Positions 1-7,575 are shown, numbered from the stretch's first letter. The stretch is DNA of 9,958 nt from JAGVUD01 sp052033935 (GCA_052033935.1 JBPOJE010000014.1:1-9958), one strand, 5' to 3'. The notes: generated by a model from the sequence alone, not told the origin. Made by a program: numbers and translations.

Positions 1-44
1 TGAAGTCGAGGTTCTAGGGCGGGGGAGAGGTCAGCGCGGTCTAG

Positions 45-1409
45 GTTCTGGCGTGCTACTTCGCGGAGCGCAAGCGGCTCGCGGGCGTGGTGTTCGATGA
101 CACGAAGACCGGCGAAAGCCAGCACGACCGCGAGGCGTTCGACCTGATCATGCGCGACAAGGAACGCCTGCTCAGCTTCGACGAGCCGACTTCGTTCATC
201 TTCTCGCACTCCGCGCTCGGCAAGGGGTGGGACAACCCCAACGTCTTCCAGATATGCACGCTTAACCAGACCGCGAGCGAGATGAAGAAGCGCCAGGAGA
301 TAGGGCGGGGTGTCCGGCTGGCGGTGAACCAGGCCGGCGAGCGCGTGCGCGACGAGCAGGTGAACGTGCTGCTTGTGGTCGCGAACGAGAGCTACGAGAG
401 CTACGTCTCGCGCTATCAGGAGGAGGTGGAGGAGGCGTTCGGCAAAGACGGCGCCGCTCCGAGACCCGCGAACGCCCGCAAGGCGCGGACTGTGAAGCTG
501 CGCAAGGAATACCTGCCGAAGCCCGAGTTCAAAGAGCTCTGGAATCGTATAGCGCAGAAGACGCGATACGCGGTCAGCATTGACAGCGAGAGGCTCATTG
601 CGGATGTCGTCGGAAGCCTGAAGACGGCGGATATCCGGCCTCCGGCGCTGGTGATGAAGCTGGCGCGGGTTGTGGTCGGCGGTCGCAGCGACGCCTTCGA
701 CAAGGTTCTTGTAGCCGAGCGGAAGAAGGACGCCGTGTCCGAGAGCGCGCCGATGCCGAACCTGGTGGAGGTGATTGCCAGCCTTCTGGAGCGCACCACC
801 CCGCCGATGCGGCTCACTCGCCGGACGCTGCTGGAGATACTTAAGCGCACCACACGCATGGAGGACGCCCGCCTGAACCCACACGAGTTCGCGAACGTCA
901 CAGCGCAGATCATCCGGCGCCACCTCGCGGCGGAGCTCGTGGACGGCATCCAGTACGAGAAGATCAACGAGTGGTACGACCAGACGCTGTTCAAGACGAG
1001 CTACGAGAGCTGGGAAAGCTGCCTCGTCAAGAGCGACCGGGCCATCTACACATACACCGAGGTTGACTCCCGCGCGGCAGACCCGACGCAGAGCATAGAG
1101 GGGAAGTTCGTGCAGGGCCTCGAAGCGCGTGACGACGTGAAGCTGTATTTCAAGCTGCCGGGCTGGTTAACGGTGGACACGCCCATCGGCCGCTACAATC
1201 CGGACTGGGCCGTCGTGCGCGAGCCGCGAGACGAGTTCGGCCATCCGACAGGCGAGCAACTGCTCTACCTGGTGCGCGAAACGAAGGACACGCTCGATCT
1301 CGAAAACCTCAGCACCGAGGAGCAGCGCAAGATTCACTGCGGCAAGCGCCACTTCACGGATGCGCTCGGGGTGGACTACCGGGTGGTTACGAACGCCAGC
1401 GAGATATAG
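45..1409 (+). pseudogene. res: Type III restriction-modification enzyme, Res subunit, C-terminal fragment
   Basis: Res is the ATP-dependent helicase/endonuclease subunit that cuts DNA together with a Mod methyltransferase. An open frame with a possible GTG start at 87 gives 440 residues. Seen in it: helicase motif V (SHSALGKGWDNPNVF, residues 40-54), motif VI (QEIGRGVRL, 70-78), and a C-terminal PD-(D/E)XK nuclease site (NPDWAVV with D373, then RETK with E398 and K400). Family-like sequence (YFAERK) continues upstream of the GTG to about position 45, where it meets a TAG at 42-44; a second in-frame TAG lies at 15-17. Full Res proteins are roughly twice this length or more, and the Walker A and DEAD-like motifs are absent here. 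It is therefore a 5'-truncated or interrupted gene, not a complete one. No Mod gene is in the window. Family assignment is firm; whether any product is made is doubtful. It converges on the oxidoreductase gene with 9 bp between stops. Confidence 0.85.
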
Positions 1410-1418
1410 CGCCCCCCG

Positions 1419-2414
1419 TTAGCCCACCTCCACCGGCAGGCCTGTCTCGATGGACTCGATGGCGGCTGCGAGGACTTTCTGGGCTGCGAGGCCGTCCGCG
1501 CCGGAGCCGTCAATGTCGCCGGGCGCCGTGCCTGCGGCTACCTGGTCCACGAACTTCAGAATGCGGGCGCGGAAGGTGTCGTCAAAGCCCCGGTATCCGC
1601 CGAAGACGGGATTGGTGTACACCTGCTTCACCAGATCGCTGGCGGGGTAGAGCGTCGCCTGCCGCCACATATCCTCGATGACAAACCGGCCGTCCACACC
1701 CGCCACCTCGCAGCGCTCCATGGGGTGCCCGCGGCCGATGTCGTAGCTGCTCGTGAGATGCCCCACGGCGCCGCTCGCGAGGCGGAAGTTGAACGATGCT
1801 GTTGACCAGATGCTGCGTCCCGGCGCCTTCATCGCGAGGCAGTGCACGCTCGTGATGTCCCCGCAGAAATGCCGGATCATGTCTATCGAATGCGGGTTCA
1901 GCGCCTTGATGTGGAAGTAGGGAGACTCGGGGTCCTGAGGCTTCCCGATCCAGAGGGCCATATTCACGAAAAGAATCGTCCCGAGCCGGCCTTCATCCAG
2001 CCACTTCTTCGCCGTGTAGGCAGCGGGCGTAAAGCGGTGGTTGAAGTCCAGCCCGAAGCAGCGCTGCTGCTCCTTCGCGACGCGAACCATGTCGGCTGCC
2101 TTCGCGATATCGTTGCAGATCGGCTTCTCGCAGAGGATGTGCGCGCCTGCTTCCAGCGCCTGAATGGCGGGCTCGTAGTGGTCCGAACTGTACTCGTATC
2201 CGCCCGTCGTGATGCTGCAGATATCCGGACGGAGCTGCTCGAGCATGGTGGGAGCATCGGGAAACCACGGCACCCCGAAACGCCTCCCAGCGGCTTCGGC
2301 GCGCTCGGTGTTGATGTCGCATACGCCTGCCAGTTCGGCCTGCGCGGCCTCCTGATAGATGCTCGCGTGCAGATTCCCGATGGGGCCCATCCCGATTACG
2401 CCGACTCTCAGCAT
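1419..2414 (-). CDS. Gfo/Idh/MocA family NAD(P)-dependent oxidoreductase
   Basis: The 331-residue product is a probable cytoplasmic sugar or cyclitol dehydrogenase. It has an N-terminal Rossmann fold with the dinucleotide-binding motif GMGPIG (residues 8-13), the family signature EKP (96-98) with the catalytic Lys97, and an HxxD pair in NPHSID (H175, D178) that usually completes the active site. The length is normal for the family. The ATG at 2414 directly follows the TAG of the sulfotransferase gene (TAGATG), and a purine-rich AGAGGGGG lies just upstream, so the start is well set and translation is probably coupled. It is the last gene of the minus-strand operon and ends 9 bp from the convergent res fragment; I see no terminator hairpin there. 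The substrate cannot be read from sequence. The sugar phosphate isomerase in the same operon suggests a shared sugar catabolic route. Confidence 0.93.
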   Translation of the reverse strand: MLRVGVIGMGPIGNLHASIYQEAAQAELAGVCDINTERAEAAGRRFGVPWFPDAPTMLEQLRPDICSITTGGYEYSSDHYEPAIQALEAGAHILCEKPICNDIAKAADMVRVAKEQQRCFGLDFNHRFTPAAYTAKKWLDEGRLGTILFVNMALWIGKPQDPESPYFHIKALNPHSIDMIRHFCGDITSVHCLAMKAPGRSIWSTASFNFRLASGAVGHLTSSYDIGRGHPMERCEVAGVDGRFVIEDMWRQATLYPASDLVKQVYTNPVFGGYRGFDDTFRARILKFVDQVAAGTAPGDIDGSGADGLAAQKVLAAAIESIETGLPVEVG

Positions 2415-3149
2415 CTAGGCCGCCCCCTCTGGAATTTCGTAGCCGAGTTCCCTCAGGTCGGGCGCAAAGAAGTCGTAGAAATGAACCCCGTCATCGGACT
2501 TCCAGCGTCCGACAGGGTCACGGCGTACCTCGATCTTCACCAGAGGAAAGCCCAGGAAACGCGCCAGCGCGGCGAGCGCTTCGTCCTGCTTCAGAACGAA
2601 GTCCTCGAAGCGCACAACTGCGGTGTGCGCCGGAGGCGGGGTAGCCTTCACAATCTCACGCTGATACTTCCAACTGATCGCCCGCCGGAAGCGCAGGTCG
2701 TCGGTCTTCTCGTACGGCACACCGAAATCGGCCAGGTCGTCCGTGACATGCGCCCCCAGGATGCAGTCCCTCGGATCGCGCACCCAGTGGATGAATCGGG
2801 CCTCGGGAAACATCCGGACAATCCAGGGATACACGAGCGTTGTTTCGGGGAGTTTCCAGCCTTTGTGCACGGAGTCGCTGGAGAGAACCGACGCGAGGTA
2901 CGATTCCACGAGCCGCGTGAACTCGGGGTCAATCGGCATCGTGTGCAGGCGTGAAAAGTCCCACTGAAGCCCGCCCCGGTATTCGACGTAGCGCGCCATT
3001 ATGCGGCACGCCTCGTACATTGCTTCAGGGGGGATCAGATCCCAGGACGAGTTCATCTCGGCGCCCATATACACGCCGCTGTCACTGAGCGTCTGAGACA
3101 TGGCGCGTGTGCCGGAGTGACCCCGGCCGATTACGGTGATGAGCGGCAC
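2415..3149 (-). CDS. Sulfotransferase family protein (PAPS-dependent)
   Basis: The 244-residue product resembles P-loop-like sulfotransferases, which move sulfate from PAPS to a hydroxyl or amine. Seen: a 5'-phosphosulfate-binding loop near the N-terminus (VIGRGHSGTR, residues 6-15), a 3'-phosphate-binding strand-helix (FIHWVRDPRD, 119-128), and a C-terminal VGRWK (213-217) typical of these enzymes. The Ser usually found a few residues after RDPRD is not obvious (CILGAH follows). No signal peptide or membrane segment is visible, so it is probably cytoplasmic. The GTG start is chosen because it overlaps the TAG of the preceding gene by one base (TAGTG), and the protein begins immediately with the conserved strand and loop. 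The acceptor is unknown. A sulfotransferase next to a sulfatase-like gene is notable, as the two would have opposite activities if both act on sulfate. Confidence 0.85.
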   Translation of the reverse strand: MPLITVIGRGHSGTRAMSQTLSDSGVYMGAEMNSSWDLIPPEAMYEACRIMARYVEYRGGLQWDFSRLHTMPIDPEFTRLVESYLASVLSSDSVHKGWKLPETTLVYPWIVRMFPEARFIHWVRDPRDCILGAHVTDDLADFGVPYEKTDDLRFRRAISWKYQREIVKATPPPAHTAVVRFEDFVLKQDEALAALARFLGFPLVKIEVRRDPVGRWKSDDGVHFYDFFAPDLRELGYEIPEGAA

Positions 3150-4552
3150 TAGAGCTCTTTCGCCCCTCTCTGCGTCTGAAGCTCCTTCGCCTGCAGAGCC
3201 TCGGCGGCCTTGGGCGACCCGATGTGCAGCGTGTCGTACGCCTCCTGAGACGTCTTGAACTGAACCCCGCGACCGTGCCAGTTGGTATTCGTGTAGATCG
3301 GGTTCTGGCGGCCTGTCTCACGCTCGCGCTTGTCTATGTGCGCGAGCATCCGCTCGGTCAGCATCCGCACAACGCCCAGCTCCTTTTCAGCCACGTTGTC
3401 ATGCTCTTCCGGGTCTTTGATCAGGTTGTACAGCTCGACCGAAGGCTTGAAATGCATGTCGGGCTCGAGGGCGACGATCAGTTTCCACTCGGGCGTTCTC
3501 CATCCGTGCTTGCGCATCCAAGTGCACTCGGTGATGTACATCTCGGGCTCCTGCACCCACGGCTTGCCCATCATGAGAGGCGTCAGACTGCGGCCGTTGA
3601 AGCGGATCTTCGTGCGGATCCCGAGCAGTTCGAGGATGGTGGGCGTGACGTCCTTGAGCTGACAATAGTCTGAGAGCCTGGCACCGGCGGGCACCTTGCC
3701 CGGGAACCGGAAGATCAGCGGCACGGCAAGCGTGCAGTCGTACAGCCCGTGATGGTCGAACCAGCATTCGTGGTCGTAGAGCGTCTCTCCGTGGTCGGAG
3801 TCAATCACGACGAGCGTCTCGTCCTCGATGCCCAGTTCCTGCACGGTGGTGAAGATGTTCTGGATGCAGGCGTCCATGTAGGCCACCGCTCCGTCGTACT
3901 GCGCGATGATATAGTCCTTGTCGCGTACTCCGGGCGGGAACCAGCTCGCGAAGTAGTCGCAAAACGGCTTGAACGCCATGACCGGCTCCAGAGTCTTGTT
4001 TGCCGGGTCGAACTCGTCCCTATCATAGAAGATTCGCTCGAAGGGACGCGGCGGAAGATAGGGAGAGTGCGGGTCCATGTGCCGCAGGAACAGGAAGAAC
4101 GGCTCCTCTTCCCCGGCCAGCCGCTTAAGCTCGGGAATGGTCACCGCGTTCAGATTCTCGGCCTTCGGGCTGCGACCCGATTCGAAGTCGCCCCATCCGC
4201 TGAAGTCAATGTAGTTCTGGAATCCGCGTGACGCCTGATTGCCGCTGAACCCCACGCAGGTGGTCTTGTACCCGGCCTCGCCGAGGATCTCGGCGAGCGT
4301 CTTGACGTGATCGCCGAGCGGCCCTTCGTGGCGCAGAGCGACGACATCCGTGCCGAACGTGTCCATGCCCGTGAACATGGAGGAGTAGCCCGGTGTCGTG
4401 GGGATGGAAGGGCTGAAGCACTGCTCGAAAACGGTTCCCCCCGCCGCGTATTTGTCCATGTGCGGGGTGGTCAGCCGGTGATAGCCATAGAGGCTCATGT
4501 GGTCTGTCCGAAGGCTGTCAATACCGAAGAGAATCAGATTTGGTTTTTTCAT
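3149..4552 (-). CDS. Sulfatase-like hydrolase/transferase (alkaline phosphatase superfamily) lacking the formylglycine Cys/Ser
   Basis: The 467-residue product has the sulfatase/alkaline phosphatase fold. Seen: the N-terminal metal site NLILFGIDSLRTDH (D12), HMDPH (158-162), the DSDHGE metal motif (251-256) and a later FDHHG (266-269), then VPLIFRFPG and the C-terminal ELYNLIKDPEEHDN (373-386) seen across sulfatases. The expected C/S-x-P-x-R nucleophile motif is replaced by TTPGY (52-56), giving Thr52 at the formylglycine position and Tyr56 at the Arg. Thr is the nucleophile in related phosphodiesterases and phosphoethanolamine transferases, so the substrate may be a phosphate ester or another ester. 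No signal peptide is visible, which is unusual for a glycan sulfatase. The ATG at 4552 has GAGG about 5 bases upstream. The gene overlaps the sulfotransferase start by one base. Fold assignment is strong; activity is uncertain. Confidence 0.9.
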   Translation of the reverse strand: MKKPNLILFGIDSLRTDHMSLYGYHRLTTPHMDKYAAGGTVFEQCFSPSIPTTPGYSSMFTGMDTFGTDVVALRHEGPLGDHVKTLAEILGEAGYKTTCVGFSGNQASRGFQNYIDFSGWGDFESGRSPKAENLNAVTIPELKRLAGEEEPFFLFLRHMDPHSPYLPPRPFERIFYDRDEFDPANKTLEPVMAFKPFCDYFASWFPPGVRDKDYIIAQYDGAVAYMDACIQNIFTTVQELGIEDETLVVIDSDHGETLYDHECWFDHHGLYDCTLAVPLIFRFPGKVPAGARLSDYCQLKDVTPTILELLGIRTKIRFNGRSLTPLMMGKPWVQEPEMYITECTWMRKHGWRTPEWKLIVALEPDMHFKPSVELYNLIKDPEEHDNVAEKELGVVRMLTERMLAHIDKRERETGRQNPIYTNTNWHGRGVQFKTSQEAYDTLHIGSPKAAEALQAKELQTQRGAKEL

Positions 4553-4649
4553 AGTCCTCGTATTTCAAACGTCCATGTGGTCTGCCCGACGGCAGCCACG
4601 CTCACACACTGTTGTCGAAAAGGGAGAAGGCGAAGCCAGCGCCCAGAGG
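4553..4649. repeat. 97-bp intergenic gap holding a copy of a sulfatase-gene segment
   Basis: This gap separates the isomerase stop from the sulfatase start on the minus strand. It carries a 19-base stretch at 4574-4592 that matches 4496-4514, inside the sulfatase gene, at 17 of 19 positions, as a direct repeat 78 bases apart. In the sulfatase frame it reads RADHM followed by a stop two codons later, compared with RTDHM in the gene. The ribosome binding site of the sulfatase gene (GAGG at about 4556-4559, read on the minus strand) is also here. I see no strong terminator or promoter, which is consistent with read-through from the isomerase gene. Confidence 0.5.
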
Positions 4650-5447
4650 TCAGCCCGCGACTGCCCGGAACACGGCACTGAGGTAGCCCCGGGCCTCCGC
4701 CGCAATAATCGAGACCTCCGGAAGGGCCATCTCGCCCGCTCCGATGACCTCAAGGCAGACCGGGCCGCTGTACCCGCCGTCAACCATCGCCTTGCAGTAG
4801 CCGAACAGGTCAATGTCGCCGCGTCCGCACGCCTGATCCGCCGGAGCGCCGGGCGAAGGGCCGCGACCCTTGCAGTCTCGAATATGAATGTGCTTCACAC
4901 GGCTGAGCACAGCGGGGAGAGCTTCTTCCGGGTTCTCGCCCGCGCGGTAGATGTGGCTCGGGTCCATGTCAATCCCGAACGCTGGGGATTTGATCTTCTC
5001 CATTGCACGCAGAGTGGTGGGGGTGTTGTATATGGAAGCTCCCACGTGAGCCTTGACGCACAGAGTGACCCCGTAGCCTTCGGCCTTCCCGGCCATCTTC
5101 GCCATCAGATCGGTCTGGCGCTGAAAGTCCTCTTCCACATCCCGCGTGCCTCCCGGGCCGATGTTGATGACCGGGATTCCAATTTCCGAACAGGCCTCGA
5201 AGGCTTTGGTCAGGCGTTCCTCGTCGAGCGATGCCACTTCGGTCGAGAGCAGCTCGAGCTCGTTGTCCGCCGCAATGCGCTTGATATCCGCGGCCTGCGC
5301 CCGCCAGTTGTCAAGGTCGAGATGCTCGCACATCCCCTTGATGGCAGACACTTCCACGCCGTCATAGCCTGCCAGTTTGATGTGCCTTGCCGCGGTCGCG
5401 AAATCGAAGCCGCCAAAGAGCACGGAGTTGACGCCAAGTCTTATCAT
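4650..5447 (-). CDS. Sugar phosphate isomerase/epimerase (xylose isomerase-like TIM barrel)
   Basis: The 265-residue product belongs to the AP endonuclease 2/xylose isomerase-like TIM-barrel family, metal-dependent isomerases, epimerases or dehydratases of sugars and inositols. The start is the ATG at 5447, giving MIRLGVNSVLF; the open frame extends further upstream but that part has no family character, and GGGAGA sits seven bases before this ATG. Seen: the barrel start, GYDGVEVS (28-35), an ELLSTE strand (65-70), then metal-site candidates D160 and H165 in GIDMDPSH, H186/H188 in HIHIRD, and E233 in CLEVIG. The usual metal-binding Glu in strand 'LxxENH' appears replaced by Lys132 in CVKAHVG. 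It is the first gene of the minus-strand operon, 97 bp before the sulfatase-like gene. The exact substrate is unknown; an inosose or ketose would suit the oxidoreductase partner. Confidence 0.88.
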   Translation of the reverse strand: MIRLGVNSVLFGGFDFATAARHIKLAGYDGVEVSAIKGMCEHLDLDNWRAQAADIKRIAADNELELLSTEVASLDEERLTKAFEACSEIGIPVINIGPGGTRDVEEDFQRQTDLMAKMAGKAEGYGVTLCVKAHVGASIYNTPTTLRAMEKIKSPAFGIDMDPSHIYRAGENPEEALPAVLSRVKHIHIRDCKGRGPSPGAPADQACGRGDIDLFGYCKAMVDGGYSGPVCLEVIGAGEMALPEVSIIAAEARGYLSAVFRAVAG

Positions 5448-5683
5448 ATAGAGCTCTCCCAGGGTACACGGTAAAAGGCGGCCCAAGACCGGCCGGGACA
5501 TCGCGTGCCGCAACAACGCGGGTCCCATCAGCCGGCGGCCGCTTCGGTTCACCGTGGGTGATGTGGTATTGTAATGTAAGGGCGTCCGGCACTTCAACCT
5601 TCCAGGCGCTGCAAAGGTGGCCAACAGGCACAAATCGAGTAAATATCCAAGAAGGGCGGGCGGCGAACACAATGGAGGCAATC
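5448..5683. other. Divergent intergenic region between the isomerase operon and the M48 protease gene
   Basis: These 236 bases lie between two divergently transcribed genes, so promoters for both directions are expected. The open frames crossing it have no recognisable family character. A candidate minus-strand promoter is listed separately. For the plus strand I see only weak matches (for example TTCACC at 5548 with TAATGT at 5572), not enough to call. A GC-rich stretch at about 5529-5540 (agccggcggccg) could fold but has no clear regulatory identity. Confidence 0.55.
5568..5597 (-). promoter_or_regulatory. Candidate sigma70-type promoter for the isomerase operon
   Basis: Read on the minus strand, TTGAAG (5597-5592) and TACAAT (5573-5568) are separated by 18 bases, matching the -35 and -10 consensus at four and five of six positions. 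Transcription would start near 5561 and leave a leader of roughly 115 bases before the ATG at 5447. It is the AT-richest spot in an otherwise GC-rich divergent region. This is a by-eye consensus match without experimental support. Confidence 0.3.
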
Positions 5684-6457
5684 GTGAGGCATATCACGCG
5701 GGCGAAGGCAGCCTGGCTGGCGATGGCGCTTTCCGCCGTCCTTATCAGCGGCGGCTGCGACACATCCAAGCTCGTCAGCACGCAGCAGGAAGTCGAAGTC
5801 GGGCAGCAGGCTGCCCGGAAAGTCGAAAGTGAGAACCGTGTGCTGACAGGCACCAGTGATGCGTGCCGCGTGGAAGAGGTAGCCCGCCGCGTAACCATTC
5901 ATGCAGATCGCAAGGATGTCACCTACACGATGAAGCTGCTCGACAAGAACGAGGTCAACGCGCTTGCTCTTCCCGGCGGCTATATGTACATCTACTCGGC
6001 CCTTCTGCCTTTCCTGGAGCAGAACAAGGGGATACTGAGCAGCGGTGACTACGGCGGCGCCAAGGTGGACATCAACGACGTCCTTGCGTGTGTGATTGCG
6101 CACGAGACGGCGCATATCTCCGCGCGCCATCACGCCAAAACGATGGGACGCTCTGCCGTGTACGGCGCTGCAATCTCGGCTCTGAACAAGGACAACGTCC
6201 AGCAGTGGGCATCGGTATTCGCTAACATTGACATGCTGCGCTACAGCCGCAACGAGGAGTTCGAGGCCGACCGGCTGGGCGCGATATTCGCGAATCGTGC
6301 ATCGTATAGCCCGTGGGGTATGGCGGCGTTCCTTGAAGTGCTGGCAAACAATTCCTCAAGCCGCCGGAGCGACATCGAGAAGGTACTTTCGACACACCCG
6401 CCCACCGCCGACAGAATCCAGCGGGCGCGCGAGCTTGCGAAGGAACTGACGAAGTAG
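5684..6457 (+). CDS. M48 family metalloprotease, exported, probable lipoprotein
   Basis: A zinc metallopeptidase of the M48 (HtpX/Oma1/BepA-like) family, likely periplasmic and involved in envelope protein quality control. With the GTG start at 5684 the product is 257 residues. It begins with a basic stretch (MRHITRAK) and a hydrophobic segment (AWLAMALSAVLISGGC) resembling a lipoprotein signal with an imperfect lipobox before Cys. The zinc motif is HETAH in VIAHETAHISARHH, and the third ligand is in EEFEADRLG; STHPP followed by R near the C-terminus is also typical. GTG 5684 is preferred because GGAGG lies five bases upstream; an ATG at 5672 in the same frame is an alternative adding four residues but with a poorer ribosome binding site. 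The open frame runs back to 5558, but that part is non-coding in character. Length and domain order fit short single-domain periplasmic M48 enzymes. Confidence 0.9.
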   Translation: MRHITRAKAAWLAMALSAVLISGGCDTSKLVSTQQEVEVGQQAARKVESENRVLTGTSDACRVEEVARRVTIHADRKDVTYTMKLLDKNEVNALALPGGYMYIYSALLPFLEQNKGILSSGDYGGAKVDINDVLACVIAHETAHISARHHAKTMGRSAVYGAAISALNKDNVQQWASVFANIDMLRYSRNEEFEADRLGAIFANRASYSPWGMAAFLEVLANNSSSRRSDIEKVLSTHPPTADRIQRARELAKELTK

Positions 6458-6472
6458 CGCCGGCTCCGCAGG

Positions 6473-6495
6473 CTTCCGCCGTTCAGGCGGCGAAG
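6473..6495 (+). terminator. GC-rich hairpin between the protease and phosphoesterase genes
   Basis: CTTC-(C)-GCCG pairs with CGGC-GAAG around a TTCAGG loop, giving an eight-pair stem with one bulged C, 16 bases after the protease stop. No U-tract follows, so it is not a classic intrinsic terminator. It may instead stabilise the 3' end of the protease transcript or weakly attenuate read-through into the next gene. Confidence 0.3.
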
Positions 6496-6549
6496 ACACC
6501 TCTGAAAGAAACGGGCGGGCGAGTTGCCCGGCAATCCTGAGGACACCTA

Positions 6550-7575
6550 ATGCTGAAACGAAAGTATTGCTCACTGATCATCGCATACGCTCTTCTCGCT
6601 GCTGTCACCGCGACCGCTGCAATGGCTGCGAAGCCCACTCTGGCATTTGCGCCGAACGGCATGTTCAAGATCGTCCAGTTTACAGATACACAGGACGGGC
6701 CTGTCATTAATCCGAGAACCGTGGCGGCCATGGGGAAGATTCTCGACGCCGAAAAGCCGCAGTTCGTTGTAATTACCGGCGACTGCGTTGATACAGGGAA
6801 GTGCAAGTCAACGGATGAACTCAAGCAGGCGATCGAGCACATCGCCGCCCCAATGGAGCAGCGCAAGATTCCTTGGGCGGTGACGTTCGGAAACCATGAT
6901 CGGGATAACATCGCAGCCATTCGTGTCGCGCAGGACGAGATGCTGTCACTTTACATGAAGTACCCGTGCAATCTGAACAGGCAGAGTCCGCGCGGCGTCC
7001 ATGGCGCAGGGAACTCCAACCTGCTTGTTAACGGGAGCAAGTCCCGGACTCCGGCCTTCAATATCTGGCTCATTGACTCCAACGCCTACGCCCCCGGCGA
7101 GATTGCAGGACAGAAGCTAGGGGGCTATGACTGGATTCGCCCGTCTCAGGTCCGCTGGTACTTCGACACATCCACCGCGATCGAGAAGCGCTACAGACGC
7201 AAGATTCCGTCGCTCATGTTCTTTCACATCGCCCTGCCGGAGGTGAGGCAGATGCTCGATAGCGGCAAGTTCAGCGGAGAGAAGAACGAGGACGTGGGCA
7301 ACAGCCGCATCAACAGCGGTCTCTTTGCGGCGGCGCTGGAACGCGGTGACGTGCTGGGGATGTTTGTCGGCCACGACCACGTGAGCACCGCGGTGGGCGA
7401 CTGGTACGGCATCAAGCTCGGGTACGGCGGCAACATTGGCTATGGCACATACGGTCTTTCCGGGGACGAAACCGAGCGAAACCGTCTCAGAGGCGGGCGT
7501 GTCTTTGAGATCAGCGAGCAAGACCCGGCCGCTTTCACCACGCGCTATGTGACCGCCGCAAGTCTGGAGCGCTGA
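6550..7575 (+). CDS. Calcineurin-like metallophosphoesterase, DCR2-like, with signal peptide
   Basis: The 341-residue product is a dinuclear-metal phosphoesterase of the calcineurin/purple acid phosphatase fold, closest in pattern to Dcr2-type proteins. A Sec signal peptide is clear: basic MLKRK, a hydrophobic core, then a likely AMA-A cleavage near residue 26, so it acts outside the cytoplasm. Metal motifs appear in order: FTDTQ (D46), GDCVDT (D78), GNHDRD (N115, H116), FFHIALPE, and GHDH toward the C-terminus. The first motif is usually DxH; here it is DTQ, with Gln48 in place of His. The ATG at 6550 has GAGG seven bases upstream. The TGA overlaps the ATG of the mannosidase gene (TGATG), which suggests coupled translation and a shared glycan role, possibly on phosphorylated sugars; that last part is inference. 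Confidence 0.9.
   Translation: MLKRKYCSLIIAYALLAAVTATAAMAAKPTLAFAPNGMFKIVQFTDTQDGPVINPRTVAAMGKILDAEKPQFVVITGDCVDTGKCKSTDELKQAIEHIAAPMEQRKIPWAVTFGNHDRDNIAAIRVAQDEMLSLYMKYPCNLNRQSPRGVHGAGNSNLLVNGSKSRTPAFNIWLIDSNAYAPGEIAGQKLGGYDWIRPSQVRWYFDTSTAIEKRYRRKIPSLMFFHIALPEVRQMLDSGKFSGEKNEDVGNSRINSGLFAAALERGDVLGMFVGHDHVSTAVGDWYGIKLGYGGNIGYGTYGLSGDETERNRLRGGRVFEISEQDPAAFTTRYVTAASLER

Noticed and set aside
416..994. A 192-codon minus-strand open frame opposite the res fragment
   Set aside because: Its composition is dominated by Ser, Arg and Ala, it has no motifs, and the plus strand matches Res throughout.
1407..1421. Bidirectional terminator between the convergent res and oxidoreductase genes
   Set aside because: Only 9 bp separate the stops, and no stem-loop with a U-tract is visible there.
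1842..2954. A 370-codon plus-strand open frame lying opposite the oxidoreductase and sulfotransferase genes
   Set aside because: It crosses the boundary of two well-supported minus-strand genes, has no recognisable motif, and is rich in Arg, Val and His, as antisense frames of GC-rich genes usually are.
4497..5474. A 325-codon plus-strand open frame opposite the isomerase gene
   Set aside because: It is antisense to a gene with clear family motifs, spans the operon gap, and shows no domain or plausible start site.
5594..6133. A 179-codon minus-strand open frame opposite the M48 protease
   Set aside because: The plus strand carries HETAH and EEFEADRLG; the antisense frame shows nothing recognisable.
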